Below are positions 10,951-21,179 of a stretch of DNA of 64,000 nt, piece after piece. The notes beneath the pieces were generated by a model. It saw only the letters and a program-made list of their open reading frames with translations, ran no database searches and was not told the DNA's origin. Source of the DNA: Fennellomyces sp. T-0311 (taxonomy: Eukaryota; Mucoromycota; Mucoromycetes; Mucorales; Lichtheimiaceae); contig JALLLT010000050.1 of NCBI GenBank assembly GCA_025266875.1, positions 62,001-126,000 on the forward strand, in the 5' to 3' direction. Both the position numbers and the translations under genes were made by a program. Position 1 is the first letter of the stretch; each line of letters starts with the position of its first letter.

Positions 10951-11753
10951 ATGGCAGACAGTAGCAGCAGCAATCAGACACCTCGTGGTGATTCGCCGGC
11001 CACCAACTCACTCACACCCATGGACCTCGATGTCAATGCCGCAACGACTCCTGAACAACAGCAGCAATTACACATGACACCAAGTGGATCTACAGAATTT
11101 CAAAATCCTAATCAAGTTCCTTCCATGCCACCACCACCACCCAATGTCCATAATTATGCAAACAAGGAAGGCATGCCACCAGCGGTAGCACTTGCGGCGG
11201 CCGCGGCAGCCGCAGCCGCCGCAGCGTCATCGTCGTCGTCAGCAGCTCCACAAGCAGATAACGAAATGAACAAACGCGAAAAGACGTTGGCCGAATTCTT
11301 GGCCATGATGGATAACTATACTCCCATTGTATGTGCTATCTTGGTATGGGGCAGCAAGACATTGGTTAACTGTGTGTATCCAGATACCAGATGCGGTGAC
11401 AGACTACTATTTGAGCAGAACAGGATTTGATTGCGATGACGTGCGAATGTGAGTTTGTGTTTGCTGTGTGGATGGCAAGTTATTGAATGCTTCAATAGAA
11501 AGCGATTGTTAGGATTGGCGGCACAAAAGTTCGTGGCAGATATTGCAACAGATGCATTCCAGTATTGCAAAGTGCGACAATCGGGAAACCGCAAAACTGG
11601 CAAGGTAAGGACATTCGCTGAAAAGTGCGTGTAAAAGGGAGCGGGCTGATCAGTTTGACATAGGATCGCAAGGCAGTGCTTACGATGGAAGACTTGTCGC
11701 AAGCGTTGGCAGAATACGGCGTCAATGTGAAAAAGCCTGATTATTATTCTTAA
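10951..11753 (+). CDS. TAF10: TFIID/SAGA subunit TAF10
   Basis: Histone-fold subunit shared by TFIID and SAGA, acting in RNA polymerase II pre-initiation. The N-terminal half is disordered: Ser/Thr/Pro-rich, then a run of about a dozen alanines followed by serines. The conserved part starts with KTLAEFLAMMDNYTPI and, after an intron, continues with the TDYYLSRTGFDC segment, RLLGLAAQKFVADI and, in the last exon, LTMEDLSQALAEYGVNVKKP, which match the TAF10 histone fold closely. The protein has about 220 residues in four exons. It starts 136 bp after the hydrolase gene and ends only 77 bp before the Spartan ATG, all on the same strand. Confidence 0.93.
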
Positions 11754-11830
11754 GAGCATCGTTTGTAAATAGTTTAAAAAGAAAAATATAATCCATAAAG
11801 AAATTTAAACTTCTTTTTTTTTATTTGCAA

Positions 11831-13119
11831 ATGAGCGATTCCGAGACGGATGAAGATGAAGCGTTCGCAAGACGCTTGCAAGAGCAAGAAGAGTCTTGTC
11901 AGCAGTACGATTACGACGCAGATCTAGCCTTGGCGAGAGAGCTGCAGGAGCAAGAAATGGCTGCATTCGATACCCAAAAGATCGATGCTGATCTGGCCTT
12001 GGCTCGAGCGTTACAAGATCAAGCAACGGGCAGCAGCAGTTCTAAACCCATTGTCATTGACAGTACGACACCCGATCCGGATAATGAACTGTACGATCCC
12101 ACTCCGGATCTTCACCAATTGTTCCTGGCCTTCGATCGACAGTACTTTAAAGGACAGCTAGCGTCTGTCGAAGTAAGTCTGGAGAGTGATATCAGGGGCC
12201 ATATATAAAATGATGTATTGGCAGGTCAAGTGGTCGACGCGAATGACGTTATGGTAAGGTCGAGTAGCTTCTATCCGAGTTTGCTCTCTCATGGATCCAG
12301 TGCATAGTGCTGGCCTCTGCTGCTATTTTCCAGGTGGGCACTGTGTTATAAAACTATCAGAACCACTGTTGAAGTATCGGTCTCGCGAGGACATGATCAA
12401 TACATTACTGGTAAGGCAGTCGATGCCCGTCGATCTGGCTCGTGTATATCTGACTTGACATCTGGAAGCACGAAATGATCCATGCACTGCTGTTTATCCA
12501 GATTAGGAACGATGATCATGGTAAGAAGTCGAAAAAAAAAGTATTTGTCCAGACCACTTTAGCGGGTTAAATAGATGGACATGGTCCCGAGTTCCTGCGC
12601 GAAGCCGATCGAATCAACTCGACAGCAGGCACCAACATCACTGTGTACCACAAGTACGAAGTCGTGTAACACCAAACAATAACTTTTTTTTTACATGGGT
12701 TGATCCGACTTTTAGTTTCCATGACGAAGTAGATCATTATCGTCGCCACGTTTGGCAATGCAATGTAAGGCTTGCTTATCCAGGCCCGCTTTCATTGTTC
12801 TGATGGTTAAATATAGGGCCCGTGTCGCGACAGGCCCCCGTACTTTGGCATAGTGAAGAGATCAATGAATAGGTTGGTGCATAATGAACGCCACATTGCC
12901 TGATGACTGACATGTATATTTAGACCGCCCCAAAAAGCAGACTCTTGGTATGCAGAGCATCAAATGACCTGCGGAGGGACATATACCAAGATTTCCGAAC
13001 CGGAAGGCTACAAGAGCAAAAAGAAGCGACCGGTATCCAAGATCACAGACTTCTTCTTTGAAGACGAAGGCACCAAGAAAGCCAAATGGACCGAGCCAAA
13101 AGCCAACTCCGATGCATGA
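11831..13119 (+). CDS. Spartan (SPRTN/DVC1)-type DNA-protein crosslink protease
   Basis: Metalloprotease that removes proteins crosslinked to DNA at replication forks. The SprT domain begins at DPTPDLHQLFLAFDRQYF, continues with VKWSTRMTLCAGLCCY, the zinc motif HEMIHALLF and GHGPEFLREADRI with the third ligand, then the Spartan zinc region HDEVDHYRRHVWQCNGPC and CGGTYTKISEP. Upstream are three repeats of an acidic ALARxLQEQE motif (residues 5-65), whereas animal SPRTN has a single similar N-terminal helix. Near the C-terminus VSKITDFFFED resembles a PCNA-binding PIP box with the first Gln replaced by Val. No UBZ finger is visible. The product has about 300 residues from eight exons. The ATG at 11831 follows a long T run. 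Confidence 0.93.
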
Positions 13120-13237
13120 TTTACTTTGTGATGTTATGTGTGCGTGTGTGTGCAAAAGGGGATAGATTTCCCTTTCAAAAGCACCTTTTTTTCTCTTTCT
13201 CTTCTTCTTTTTGCTTTCCCTTCTCCATTTTTCCATA

Positions 13238-14201
13238 ATGAGTAACTATGTTGCCAAGCTCGCGCTTGGTAAAGCAGCCGAACACTACCAAGCCAAACCA
13301 TCCATTGTCGAGACTGACCCCGAGATACGCGCTGCCATGGAAGCTGCGTCTGCATCCACCAAAAAGCACTGGTGGAAAAAGCGGCCGCAAGCCGATATCA
13401 TTCTGAGTTCACACGATCGCCAGGTCCTTCGCAAAGTAAAGAGTCGAGCGTGGTATTTGGATCGCGGTTGCAAGTGCTGTTGCTTCACAGTGGGGCTGGA
13501 TGGCCTCATTGGTATGCCAGAGACCTTAAAAAAAGAAATTAAAAAACTAAAAAAAATGGTCATAAACAGGTCTTATTCCAGTGGTGGGTGACATTATCGG
13601 CGTATTCTTGGCGCTGAATCTGGTGCGCGTGGCCTGTCAAGCAAATCTTCCAAACAATCTTATTTTCAAAATGCTTTCAAACGTGTTTGTTGATTTTGTG
13701 TATGTAAAAAGAACGATCGACGTGGGAGAAGACCTGTTCTTAACCTGTTCACAAAAAAACAGCTTAGGTTTGACTCCCGTAGCCGGCGATGTCTTGGATG
13801 TTCTTTTCAAATGTAACTGGCGCAACGCTATGCTGCTAGAGGTATAACGTAAACAAATAGTGGGCTTTTTTTTCTTGCGCGCTAACGTTTATTAGGAATA
13901 TCTTTTCATACGTCGACGTGACGAGCTAAGGGCAGAGCAGGGTATTGGTGGATATGGAAGTACAGGAAGCACCAGTAGTGCACCCGCTGTGATCAAATCT
14001 ACTACGCCTACCACATCATCAACCAATAACGGATCGCCGACTCACAGCAAGAAAACGGACAAGCAGAGTAATGGTAAACTCGGGGGCGGAAGCACGCGCG
14101 AGGTATCAGCCAATTTTGCCCATCAAGCGCTGCAAGGATACAAATCAAAAAGCGGGCCACGTGAATACGCGACCTTTATTGCGATACCTCAAGAAGCTTA
14201 A
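13238..14201 (+). CDS. DUF4112 membrane protein
   Basis: Protein of unknown function with a DUF4112 domain. The domain is split across exons: WYLDRGCKCCCFTVGLDGLI joins to GLIPVVGDIIGVFLALNLV and, after a second splice, to VLGLTPVAGDVLDVLFKCNW; the paired GLIPVVGD and GLTPVAGD motifs are the family hallmark. Two hydrophobic segments suggest membrane association. The second intron is best read with donor GTATGT near 13701 and an acceptor just before CTTAGG, keeping the family sequence. The C-terminal third is Ser/Thr/Gly-rich and disordered. A long C/T tract sits directly before the ATG. The gene starts 118 bp after the Spartan stop. Confidence 0.85.
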
Positions 14202-14567
14202 CAAATCATCATTTATATCAACACGAACAAGCTTTATATACTATGGCCGCACTATCTTTTTTTTTGTTTCACTAGTCATTGCGAGGGCAGTTGGGTATTG
14301 AACGCTGGCTAGGGGTTCCATAAACTACTGGCAAATGGCATGTTGTATTCCCTCTTGCACTATTGTAAAATACGTGCACCCGGTTCCATTTGCACCTAGC
14401 TACCCCTGCGTGTGCCAGCCATTCAGTACGACAAAGGGGAACGGTATTGACAGCTGGTCCAATTTAATTAAACTTTGCGGCCAAAGCATTTTGCATGAAA
14501 ACGTGACACGTGTCGTTTCAAGAATCGATTGTTTTATTTATCATACACAGAAAACAAGGGGAACCAG
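14202..14567. other. Convergent 3' spacer
   Basis: About 366 bp between the ends of the convergent DUF4112 and CsbD-like genes. No gene or repeat is visible. Confidence 0.4.
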
Positions 14568-15245
14568 CTATCGTCTTATCCGATTCATTTCGTCTTGACC
14601 TTCTCGGGCGCGCATTTGTGCCTTAGCTTGCATTTCGGGATCACCCGCAACATAACCAATAGCGTTGGTCAGCTTGCCCATGATATAATTATACTCTCCA
14701 TTGACCCAACTCGCTTCGCCCAAACGTTGTCTCGCTTCGGCTTCTCGATAAGCAGTTTCGGCCCATGCCTCGTTGGTCCGACCTGATGCCTGCCATGCTT
14801 CGATGCCAGTTATATCTCCGACCAGAGCTTGGGCTTGCCCGGCGTGCTTCCAAAAGTTACTCTTCCATTTGGCTACTTCTGGATCGCTGTCCGGGTTTTC
14901 GACCAAATGCTCTGCAGAGACATCTTGGTAGAGTCGAGCGTTTTCTGTCCGGGGTGAATACATGGGGCCAGGCTCGGGCGGCAAACGGTATGGATTGGGC
15001 TTTTCCCGCTGCATGGCTGGATGGATGGGTTGTTGGTAGGCAACGGGTACTGGTGACTGAGTAACGGTTGCTTGTGTTACAAACTGTTGTTCTTCCTCGA
15101 CTCCAAATGGCTGTTCCGTTGCAACCTGTTGCTCGGCTGCTGGAGGGGCCTGAGCTGAGGGACGACGTATTGGCTGATCGCGCTGTTGCTGCACCCCACC
15201 GAGTGACACACTGCTTCTTTCACTCGCGGGAGATGATTGATTCAT
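14568..15245 (-). CDS. Disordered protein with CsbD-like C-terminus
   Basis: Single-exon gene of 225 residues starting at the ATG complement of 15243-15245. The first half is Gln/Pro/Ser-rich and likely disordered, with PYRLPPEPGPMYSPRTENAR before a helical second half. The tail (WVNGEYNYIMGKLTNAIGY, AGDPEMQAKAQMRAREGQ) resembles the CsbD-like repeat of fungal stress proteins described as mismatch or cruciform DNA-binding (K-x-x-G-K-x-x-x-x-x-G-Y-x-x-G-D pattern). The similarity is modest, so the family call is an inference. An in-frame ATG farther upstream would add an unlikely basic extension. It diverges from the PA2G4 gene over 231 bp. Confidence 0.6.
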   Translation of the reverse strand: MNQSSPASERSSVSLGGVQQQRDQPIRRPSAQAPPAAEQQVATEQPFGVEEEQQFVTQATVTQSPVPVAYQQPIHPAMQREKPNPYRLPPEPGPMYSPRTENARLYQDVSAEHLVENPDSDPEVAKWKSNFWKHAGQAQALVGDITGIEAWQASGRTNEAWAETAYREAEARQRLGEASWVNGEYNYIMGKLTNAIGYVAGDPEMQAKAQMRAREGQDEMNRIRR

Positions 15246-15476
15246 GGTACTGACCGTGGTTCTAAAGAAAGAGGACGGAGAGGTTTGAAAAGCCAAGGGC
15301 TTTTTTAAGGTCCAAGGGTTTGAACCGTTTCCATAAAAAAAAGACCGACACGCGCTGTAACGCATGAACAGAGAGCCCAATGTGTGGCTTATTTTAAAAA
15401 ATGTGGGATTCTGCATTGTGAAAGCGCTTATTTTTTTGACAAGCTTTTTTTTTTTCAAGGAACAAAAAGGGAAAAT

Positions 15477-16911
15477 ATGGCAGCAATGGAGGTGGCAATG
15501 ACAAACTACACCCCGTCGAGATTCGCGGCGGACAACGCATTGACGGATACTTCTGTCGTGGAGAAATACAAGCTCGCTGCCAACATTGTCAATGGTACTT
15601 TTGCACCGCGAGGATCTAAAGTTACTCGATCGATTAACCTATTTTTTTTTGTTCGCAGCTGTTCTCCCGCAGGTTCTCGACAAGGTTTCCACGGGGATCT
15701 CGGTCTGCGATCTTTGCCAGTTCGGTGATGATCTGATTACTGCATACGTAGGTTGCTTCGTTTTGCGTTGGTTGAACTGTGTGCTAATCAATGGATCCAG
15801 GCTGACGGTATGTACAAGTCGATGGATCGTGGCATTGCCTTTCCGACGTGTGTATCTGTCAACAACTACGTGCAGCACATGTCCCCTCTTGCCGATACCG
15901 ATTACAACTTGCAACCGGGCGACGTGGTCAAAGTGTAAGTTTGGAACAAGGGCAGAAAAAAAGGACATGGATTGACGGGTTGTCTAGTGAGTTGGGTGCG
16001 CATATCAATGGATACATTGCCACGGCCGCACACACAGTCGTTGTGAATCCCAACCCGCAGCAGCCCATCCAGGGCCCGGCTGCAGATGTTGTATGTGCGG
16101 CGTACTGCGCGCAGGAAGCAGTTCTGCGACTATTGCGACCTGGTGTCAAGGCATCGGAAATCACGCGCGCCATCACTGAGATTGGCAAGTATTATCGGTG
16201 CCAGCCCGTCGAAGGAACGTACTCGTCGCCCATGAAGCGCTTCGTGCTGCGCGGTGGAAAGGATATCGAGAATCGATTCGCAGACGACCTGTTTGTCCAG
16301 GATCTGGAAAAGTTTGACTTTCAAGTCGAGGCCAACCAGGTGTATCAGATCAACGTCGTCATGACCACCGGCGATGGCAAGGTCAAGGCCGTTGACCACA
16401 AACCCTGCGTTTTCCAACGTGATGTGAACAAGTCATATCAACTCAAAATGAAGGCCGCGAGAGCTGCGTACAATGAAATCAACAAGAACCACACGGTGTT
16501 CCCGTTCGCCACGCGGTAAGCTTGTTGTAGACTGCAACGCTCTATTACTGACCCCAAGTCACTAGATCACTTTCGAGCAACCAAGCCCGTCTTGGCTTAA
16601 CTTCGCTCTTGCAACACGAACTCATCACTCCTTATCCTCCCATGCGCTCCAGCCGACCCACCGACCTCGTCGCCCAATTCAAATTGACCGTGCTGGTGAC
16701 TCCCAATGGCTTGATCCGCACCACCCTGCCGCTGGAACTTCCCTACGTCCACTCACAATACTGCATACCTGACCAAACGCCTGCTTCCCAAATCCTTGCG
16801 TCCACGCTCCCGCTGGAGCTGATCAAGCCCGTCAGCGAAAAGTCGTTACCTCAAGTGAGCATCAACTTTGGCGAGCACCGCATATCGGTTGAAGACGTGG
16901 ATATGGATTAA
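15477..16911 (+). CDS. PA2G4/EBP1-type M24 pseudoprotease
   Basis: Proliferation-associated 2G4 family protein, which has the methionine aminopeptidase fold without catalysis and acts in ribosome biogenesis, translation and cell growth. Exons read in order: [84 protein letters not shown], then a long exon with [14 protein letters not shown] and [19 protein letters not shown]. These match the family in order and spacing. A final intron near 16516-16564 joins FPFATR to [11 protein letters not shown]. The C-terminus lacks the Lys-rich tail of animal EBP1 and ends in an acidic DVDMD. Confidence 0.92.
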
Positions 16912-17100
16912 GCTCGCCGGCATGTTTTTTTCTCTCACTTGTATATATTAGACCATAGCTTCTTTATATTACTCTTTCTCTTGTCTTTGCATCCAACACG
17001 CGTTTCGTATCGCTTAATAATAAGGACTGTTCCGGAACTGAAATTCGATCAAGCGGAGAGTGCGCTCTGTCCGCTCTTGCACCCGCAATCACTTTCAAAC

Positions 17101-18474
17101 ATGGCCGACGCATCGCGATCTCTGGGGGAAATCGAACAAGATATTGTGAAAATCAACGAAACACTCGCCACTGTCTGTGTTTGACCCCTTTTGCAAACAA
17201 CTGAAACTAACACGCAACAGATCTCCGAAGTACGATCCGCCTTGAAGGATTTCACGAGCATTGTTCTTCAGGAGACCAAACAGCCTAATTACGTGCATGC
17301 TTTTAGCGATCGTCTCAATCATGTTAAACGCGGAGTCAATCGACTTGCTGCCGAAAGCGAAGGCCTCAAAGGTAGCGTTGAAGTAGGCGTACCTTGAAAA
17401 AAAAAGAAGTCTTGTTGAACAAAGGATATATATAGGCGGTCTCTCATACGCGCAAATCGCTGCAAACAAGACGTACCATTGGCCCACTATTAGAAAGTAA
17501 GGGACTGTAGCAAACGTCCTGGGTATAGAATCTAACGAAACGGTCAGTGCGGTCGAGAATAATGCTGCTGCCGAAGAGCGTCGACAGGCAGAAACCAATG
17601 CTGGTCGGCCCAGAGACCCTTGCTTGCTGATCAAAAAGAATACGGATCGAACATTCAGAGAGTTTTCTCCGGTCGTCCTTGACCGAAAAGCACCATCGAC
17701 TACACCAAAGTACGTTGCTCCATTCAATCACAAAGACGGACTGCTGATCCGTGTTGTATTTAGCTATATCACAACGCATATCAACGAATGGCTGGCCCAT
17801 GAGAAACCTAGCAACGTAATGTTATCCATACACTTTGATCAACCAGAGCATGAGACAGTGTCTGGCTCCTCTTGTAGTTTCACTGTAAGTTTGCTATTTT
17901 GTTATTTCGCGCACTGTTCACGTAGCAATTTGTTGTCTAGGTTACTGTACATAAAGCACTGACAGCATCATTGGACGTGGACTATTATCGAGGATCCGAC
18001 ACATTGATGCTGCATCGATACGAAATGAGCAGCGCGACAGGAGAGGTAAAACGATGGGGGGGGACAGAGAGCCCGTGCCTTTGGAAAAAGCTTATGTAAC
18101 CAAACCTGCCGAAACAGAAGCACTCGCAGCATGATCAACCACTTTTGTTTCAAAAGCTTAACGTATTGGCAGATATGGCGTTTCAGGATATGGGCGTTTT
18201 ACCTTCCAGAGAAGCGCTATCCAGCATGTTGCATTGGATAGCAAGTTACTACAACTTATTCACCCAACCATGCGTCCGGTGTCATCGGCGACTGCAGTTC
18301 GACTCTCCACATTACAAGTACCTGCCACCGATGGTTCGCACGTGGGTACGAAGAAAGGTGGATTACATGGAGCCGGATCGAGAGATGCCGCAAGCGTACA
18401 CAACAACTGGCATAGCGTACCATATGCTGTGCTTCGTCGCGGCAACCAAGGTTGCTTCGAAAGTAGCCCAGTGA
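17101..18474 (+). CDS. MED27: Mediator complex subunit 27
   Basis: Tail-module Mediator subunit, bridging activators and RNA polymerase II. The N-terminal exon encodes a helix (SLGEIEQDIVKINETLA), followed by SEVRSALKDFTSIVLQE and coiled-coil segments. The C-terminal exon contains the diagnostic zinc-binding end: FTQPCVRCHRRLQF, YKYLPPMVRTW and a final AYHMLCF, matching the C-x2-C ... H-x3-C pattern of Med27. Several introns, with acceptors near 17220, 17435 and 17940, were placed by frame; the middle exons are less certain than the ends. It starts 189 bp after the PA2G4 stop, on the same strand. Confidence 0.8.
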
Positions 18475-19105
18475 TTGACAACGTTTGCGAAGAAAGCAAT
18501 AACAATAAAAAAAAGAGATTAATATAGCAATATAGAGCCAGTTATGGGATCGTCTTAGTAAGGTTTTACTAAACACCGGATCGATCGCAACGTTCGAGAC
18601 AACGAGTCGGATCGGAGCCCTTGTCATGTTTGCAAAAAAAAAAAATGTTTTTATCTGGTTCCCCTGACTACACAAGAGACAAAACGGTTGCACAATGGCA
18701 AGAAGCCTGTGTGCGATTGTTATCAGAATACAGTCCATATGCAGGCCGATAAGCGCCTTGTTACTGCTTTCCCGATTAGTGGGCGTTTGGCAGGCCAAAG
18801 GTCGGACCTAACTTCTGGAGCTAAACAAAAATATATATATGTGTAAACCAAGGCGATAATGCTATCGTGGGGAGAAAGGAGGCTCGTGGGGAGTACAGCG
18901 TATGCGGTCATGCACAGGAGTTGTATTAGGATCGCGAATAAGGGGATGGGCATAATGGATCTTTTTTTTTTATCCTTTGAGTGACACAGTAAGCGATCTT
19001 TTAAAAGAGAAACATGAGCCCAAGATAAGCGACGGCGCACTTTGACTCGGGGAGGGGTTTTCCGTATATGCTTGCATACCCGTTATGTTACTATCTTCTT
19101 TCTAA
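18475..19105. other. Upstream region of forkhead gene
   Basis: About 630 bp with A/T runs and an ATATATATATGTG stretch near 18831. It should contain the Med27 terminator and the forkhead promoter. No other gene is supported. Confidence 0.4.
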
Positions 19106-19985
19106 ATGACGCTTCACGACCACGCATCCCCAACACTACCCATTGACATGAGTAGCAGCAGCAGCAGTTACAGCGAAAGTCTAAGCAGCAATTGCAACAG
19201 TCCGGAAGCAGACTTTAATAAATGCCAACAACAGCATCACATGGATGTTTTTCGCTTACCAGTGACCCAATCGGCGGTGGAATATCCGCCACGCATTCCC
19301 GTCGCCATGCGACACCCGCACCTCGTTGCTTCTGTCAAACAATACCGGTCGGAAGCGCAGCAACAGCAACTGCAACAACATATTATTTCTGAATCGTTTA
19401 TTCCCATGGCACCCGACATGGTAAAACCGCCACGGCGACGGCGGCGTCCGCCATTTTCGTACTCATCGCTGATAGCGCAAGCCATACTTGAAGCTGATCA
19501 GGAACGCATGACGTTGCGCGATATATACAAATGGATTATGAACAAGTACCCGGCATTATATGACGCAAATGATACCGGTTGGCAGGTAATGGGTTGGAGA
19601 ATCTTTATTAAATGGGGCCATTGTTTTTTCTTAAAAAAAAGCGTTCCTTTTTATGTGTTAGAACACGATCCGGCATAATTTATCGCTCAACAAGTGCTTC
19701 AAGAAGATTCCGAAAGCTGAGCTGGAGGGATCAAGCACCCGCGGGAAGGGTGGCTACTGGACAGTGGATGCCAGTTATATGGAAAAGTTCAAAAATGGCT
19801 CTTTTGCAAGAGGCTCCACGTCAAATATCATGTCCCGACGAAAAAACCCGAGGCAGATTCGAATGAAGCCTGCAGACTTATCACCATCATCACCACCGCC
19901 GCCGCCACACAATCCATCATCACCATCTCTAGCATCTTCATCATCTCCATCGCATATCATGCAAATCCATAACTTGTTGAATTAG
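19106..19985 (+). CDS. Forkhead-box transcription factor
   Basis: Nuclear winged-helix DNA-binding protein of 267 residues. The N-terminus is Ser/Gln/His-rich. The forkhead domain starts after an Arg-rich patch at [14 protein letters not shown] (about residue 116), continues with [17 protein letters not shown], and an intron at 19586-19661 falls just before the recognition helix [18 protein letters not shown]. Wing residues GKGGYWTVD follow. Exon lengths 480 and 324 sum to a multiple of three. The tail is Ser/Pro-rich with two basic clusters that may serve nuclear import. Spacing and core residues match the family; no FHA or other domain is present, so it is not the Fkh1/2 type. Confidence 0.93.
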
Positions 19986-20751
19986 ATTATCATAAAAGAC
20001 CGTGGACATTGCATTGTTAAAGAAAAAAGAGTTTATCGTTGCATCGCCCTGTTCTGTAACAATAACGCAGGAGTTTCAAAATCTCTCCACTGCCCACGCC
20101 GCAACGCCCGAGCCTTTCGATCCAATGCTCTGTTTGTAGCCATATATGACATTTCCACGACTTTCTTTCACGCCACAATCGCGCTTTAGAAAAGGTCGCA
20201 CGGTCTATTCGATCACCTCTCACCATCGCAGGTAACGTACTCTGTTTTGTATATCGTAACATGGCGTGATCGAGGGGGAGTGTCCACGAAACGATGCATA
20301 AATCGAGCGTGCTATCGTAATAGCTCAGCAATCATGTCGCTGGAAAGCAGCCTCTTCCAATGTATTTGATCTGGATTCAAAGTGCTGTGCTTGCGTGGTA
20401 TGGACAACAAAAAATCGAATATGCATCAGGCGATTATCAGACGTTCCAAAAATTCGGGTCTAGTTATCGCTCCTTTAGTTGGTGCGGATCTCCAACTCTA
20501 ATAGTAAACAATTGCACCAAAAAGTGGAGCGAACCTACTTTGGTTCCAAAGAAAGCTAGCGCAACGATATAAACGGGTTCGTAACGCTCATGGTTTAGAA
20601 TAATGCATGAGTTGAAGGAGCTTTTGCTTGGCAATACTCTTTATGCTGATTGAAAGCTTAAAAAAAGCCAGATAACGCCATCTCTTTAAAGTAAAACTGT
20701 TTCCTGCATCGCCGGTTCTGTCCTCTCATAGCACTATCGGATTGGCCATTC

Positions 20752-20809
20752 ACTTGTCTACAAAATATACTAATGCATCAGGGAGACCCAATGGATGAAT
20801 CAGGTTTTA
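20752..20809 (+). repeat. Diverged direct repeat, copy A
   Basis: The segment starting GCCATTCACTTGTCTACA aligns without gaps to the one starting at 21122; I count about 38 identical positions over roughly 58. Both run into a TGA in one shared frame. This may be remnant repetitive DNA. Confidence 0.35.
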
Positions 20810-21121
20810 GTCCTATAAAAACGATCACGGTATACGCCACCTCTCCATTTTTTATATTTTTGAAATTTACTGTTTCCAGTTCCTACTACTTGGCCAGTTC
20901 TTTCAAAGTCAGTCTACTTTTGACTATATCTCGGTCGCAAATGACGCTAGCAACATAAACTAAACTGTGCTGTATTGCTTCTGATGAGGACTATTCATTA
21001 CAAAACCTAAAATGAGTCCTTATCGAAGTCAATTTCCCTGTATCTTGGGCGAAAATAACACATTCCTACATAACCTATTCCCGCATTGTTGGCTCGGCTA
21101 GCGGATATCACTACTGAATCC

Positions 21122-21179
21122 GCCATTAAATCCTCTACAAAAAATGCCAATACATCAAAGGGATCTAATCGCTGAAACG
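21122..21179 (+). repeat. Diverged direct repeat, copy B
   Basis: This is the partner of the copy at 20752, starting GCCATTAAATCCTCTACA. The repeat spacing is about 370 bp. No intact element surrounds it. Confidence 0.35.

Noticed and set aside
20017..20331. 104-codon minus frame
   Set aside because: There is no domain, its composition is consistent with chance, and it lies at the 3' flank of the forkhead gene.
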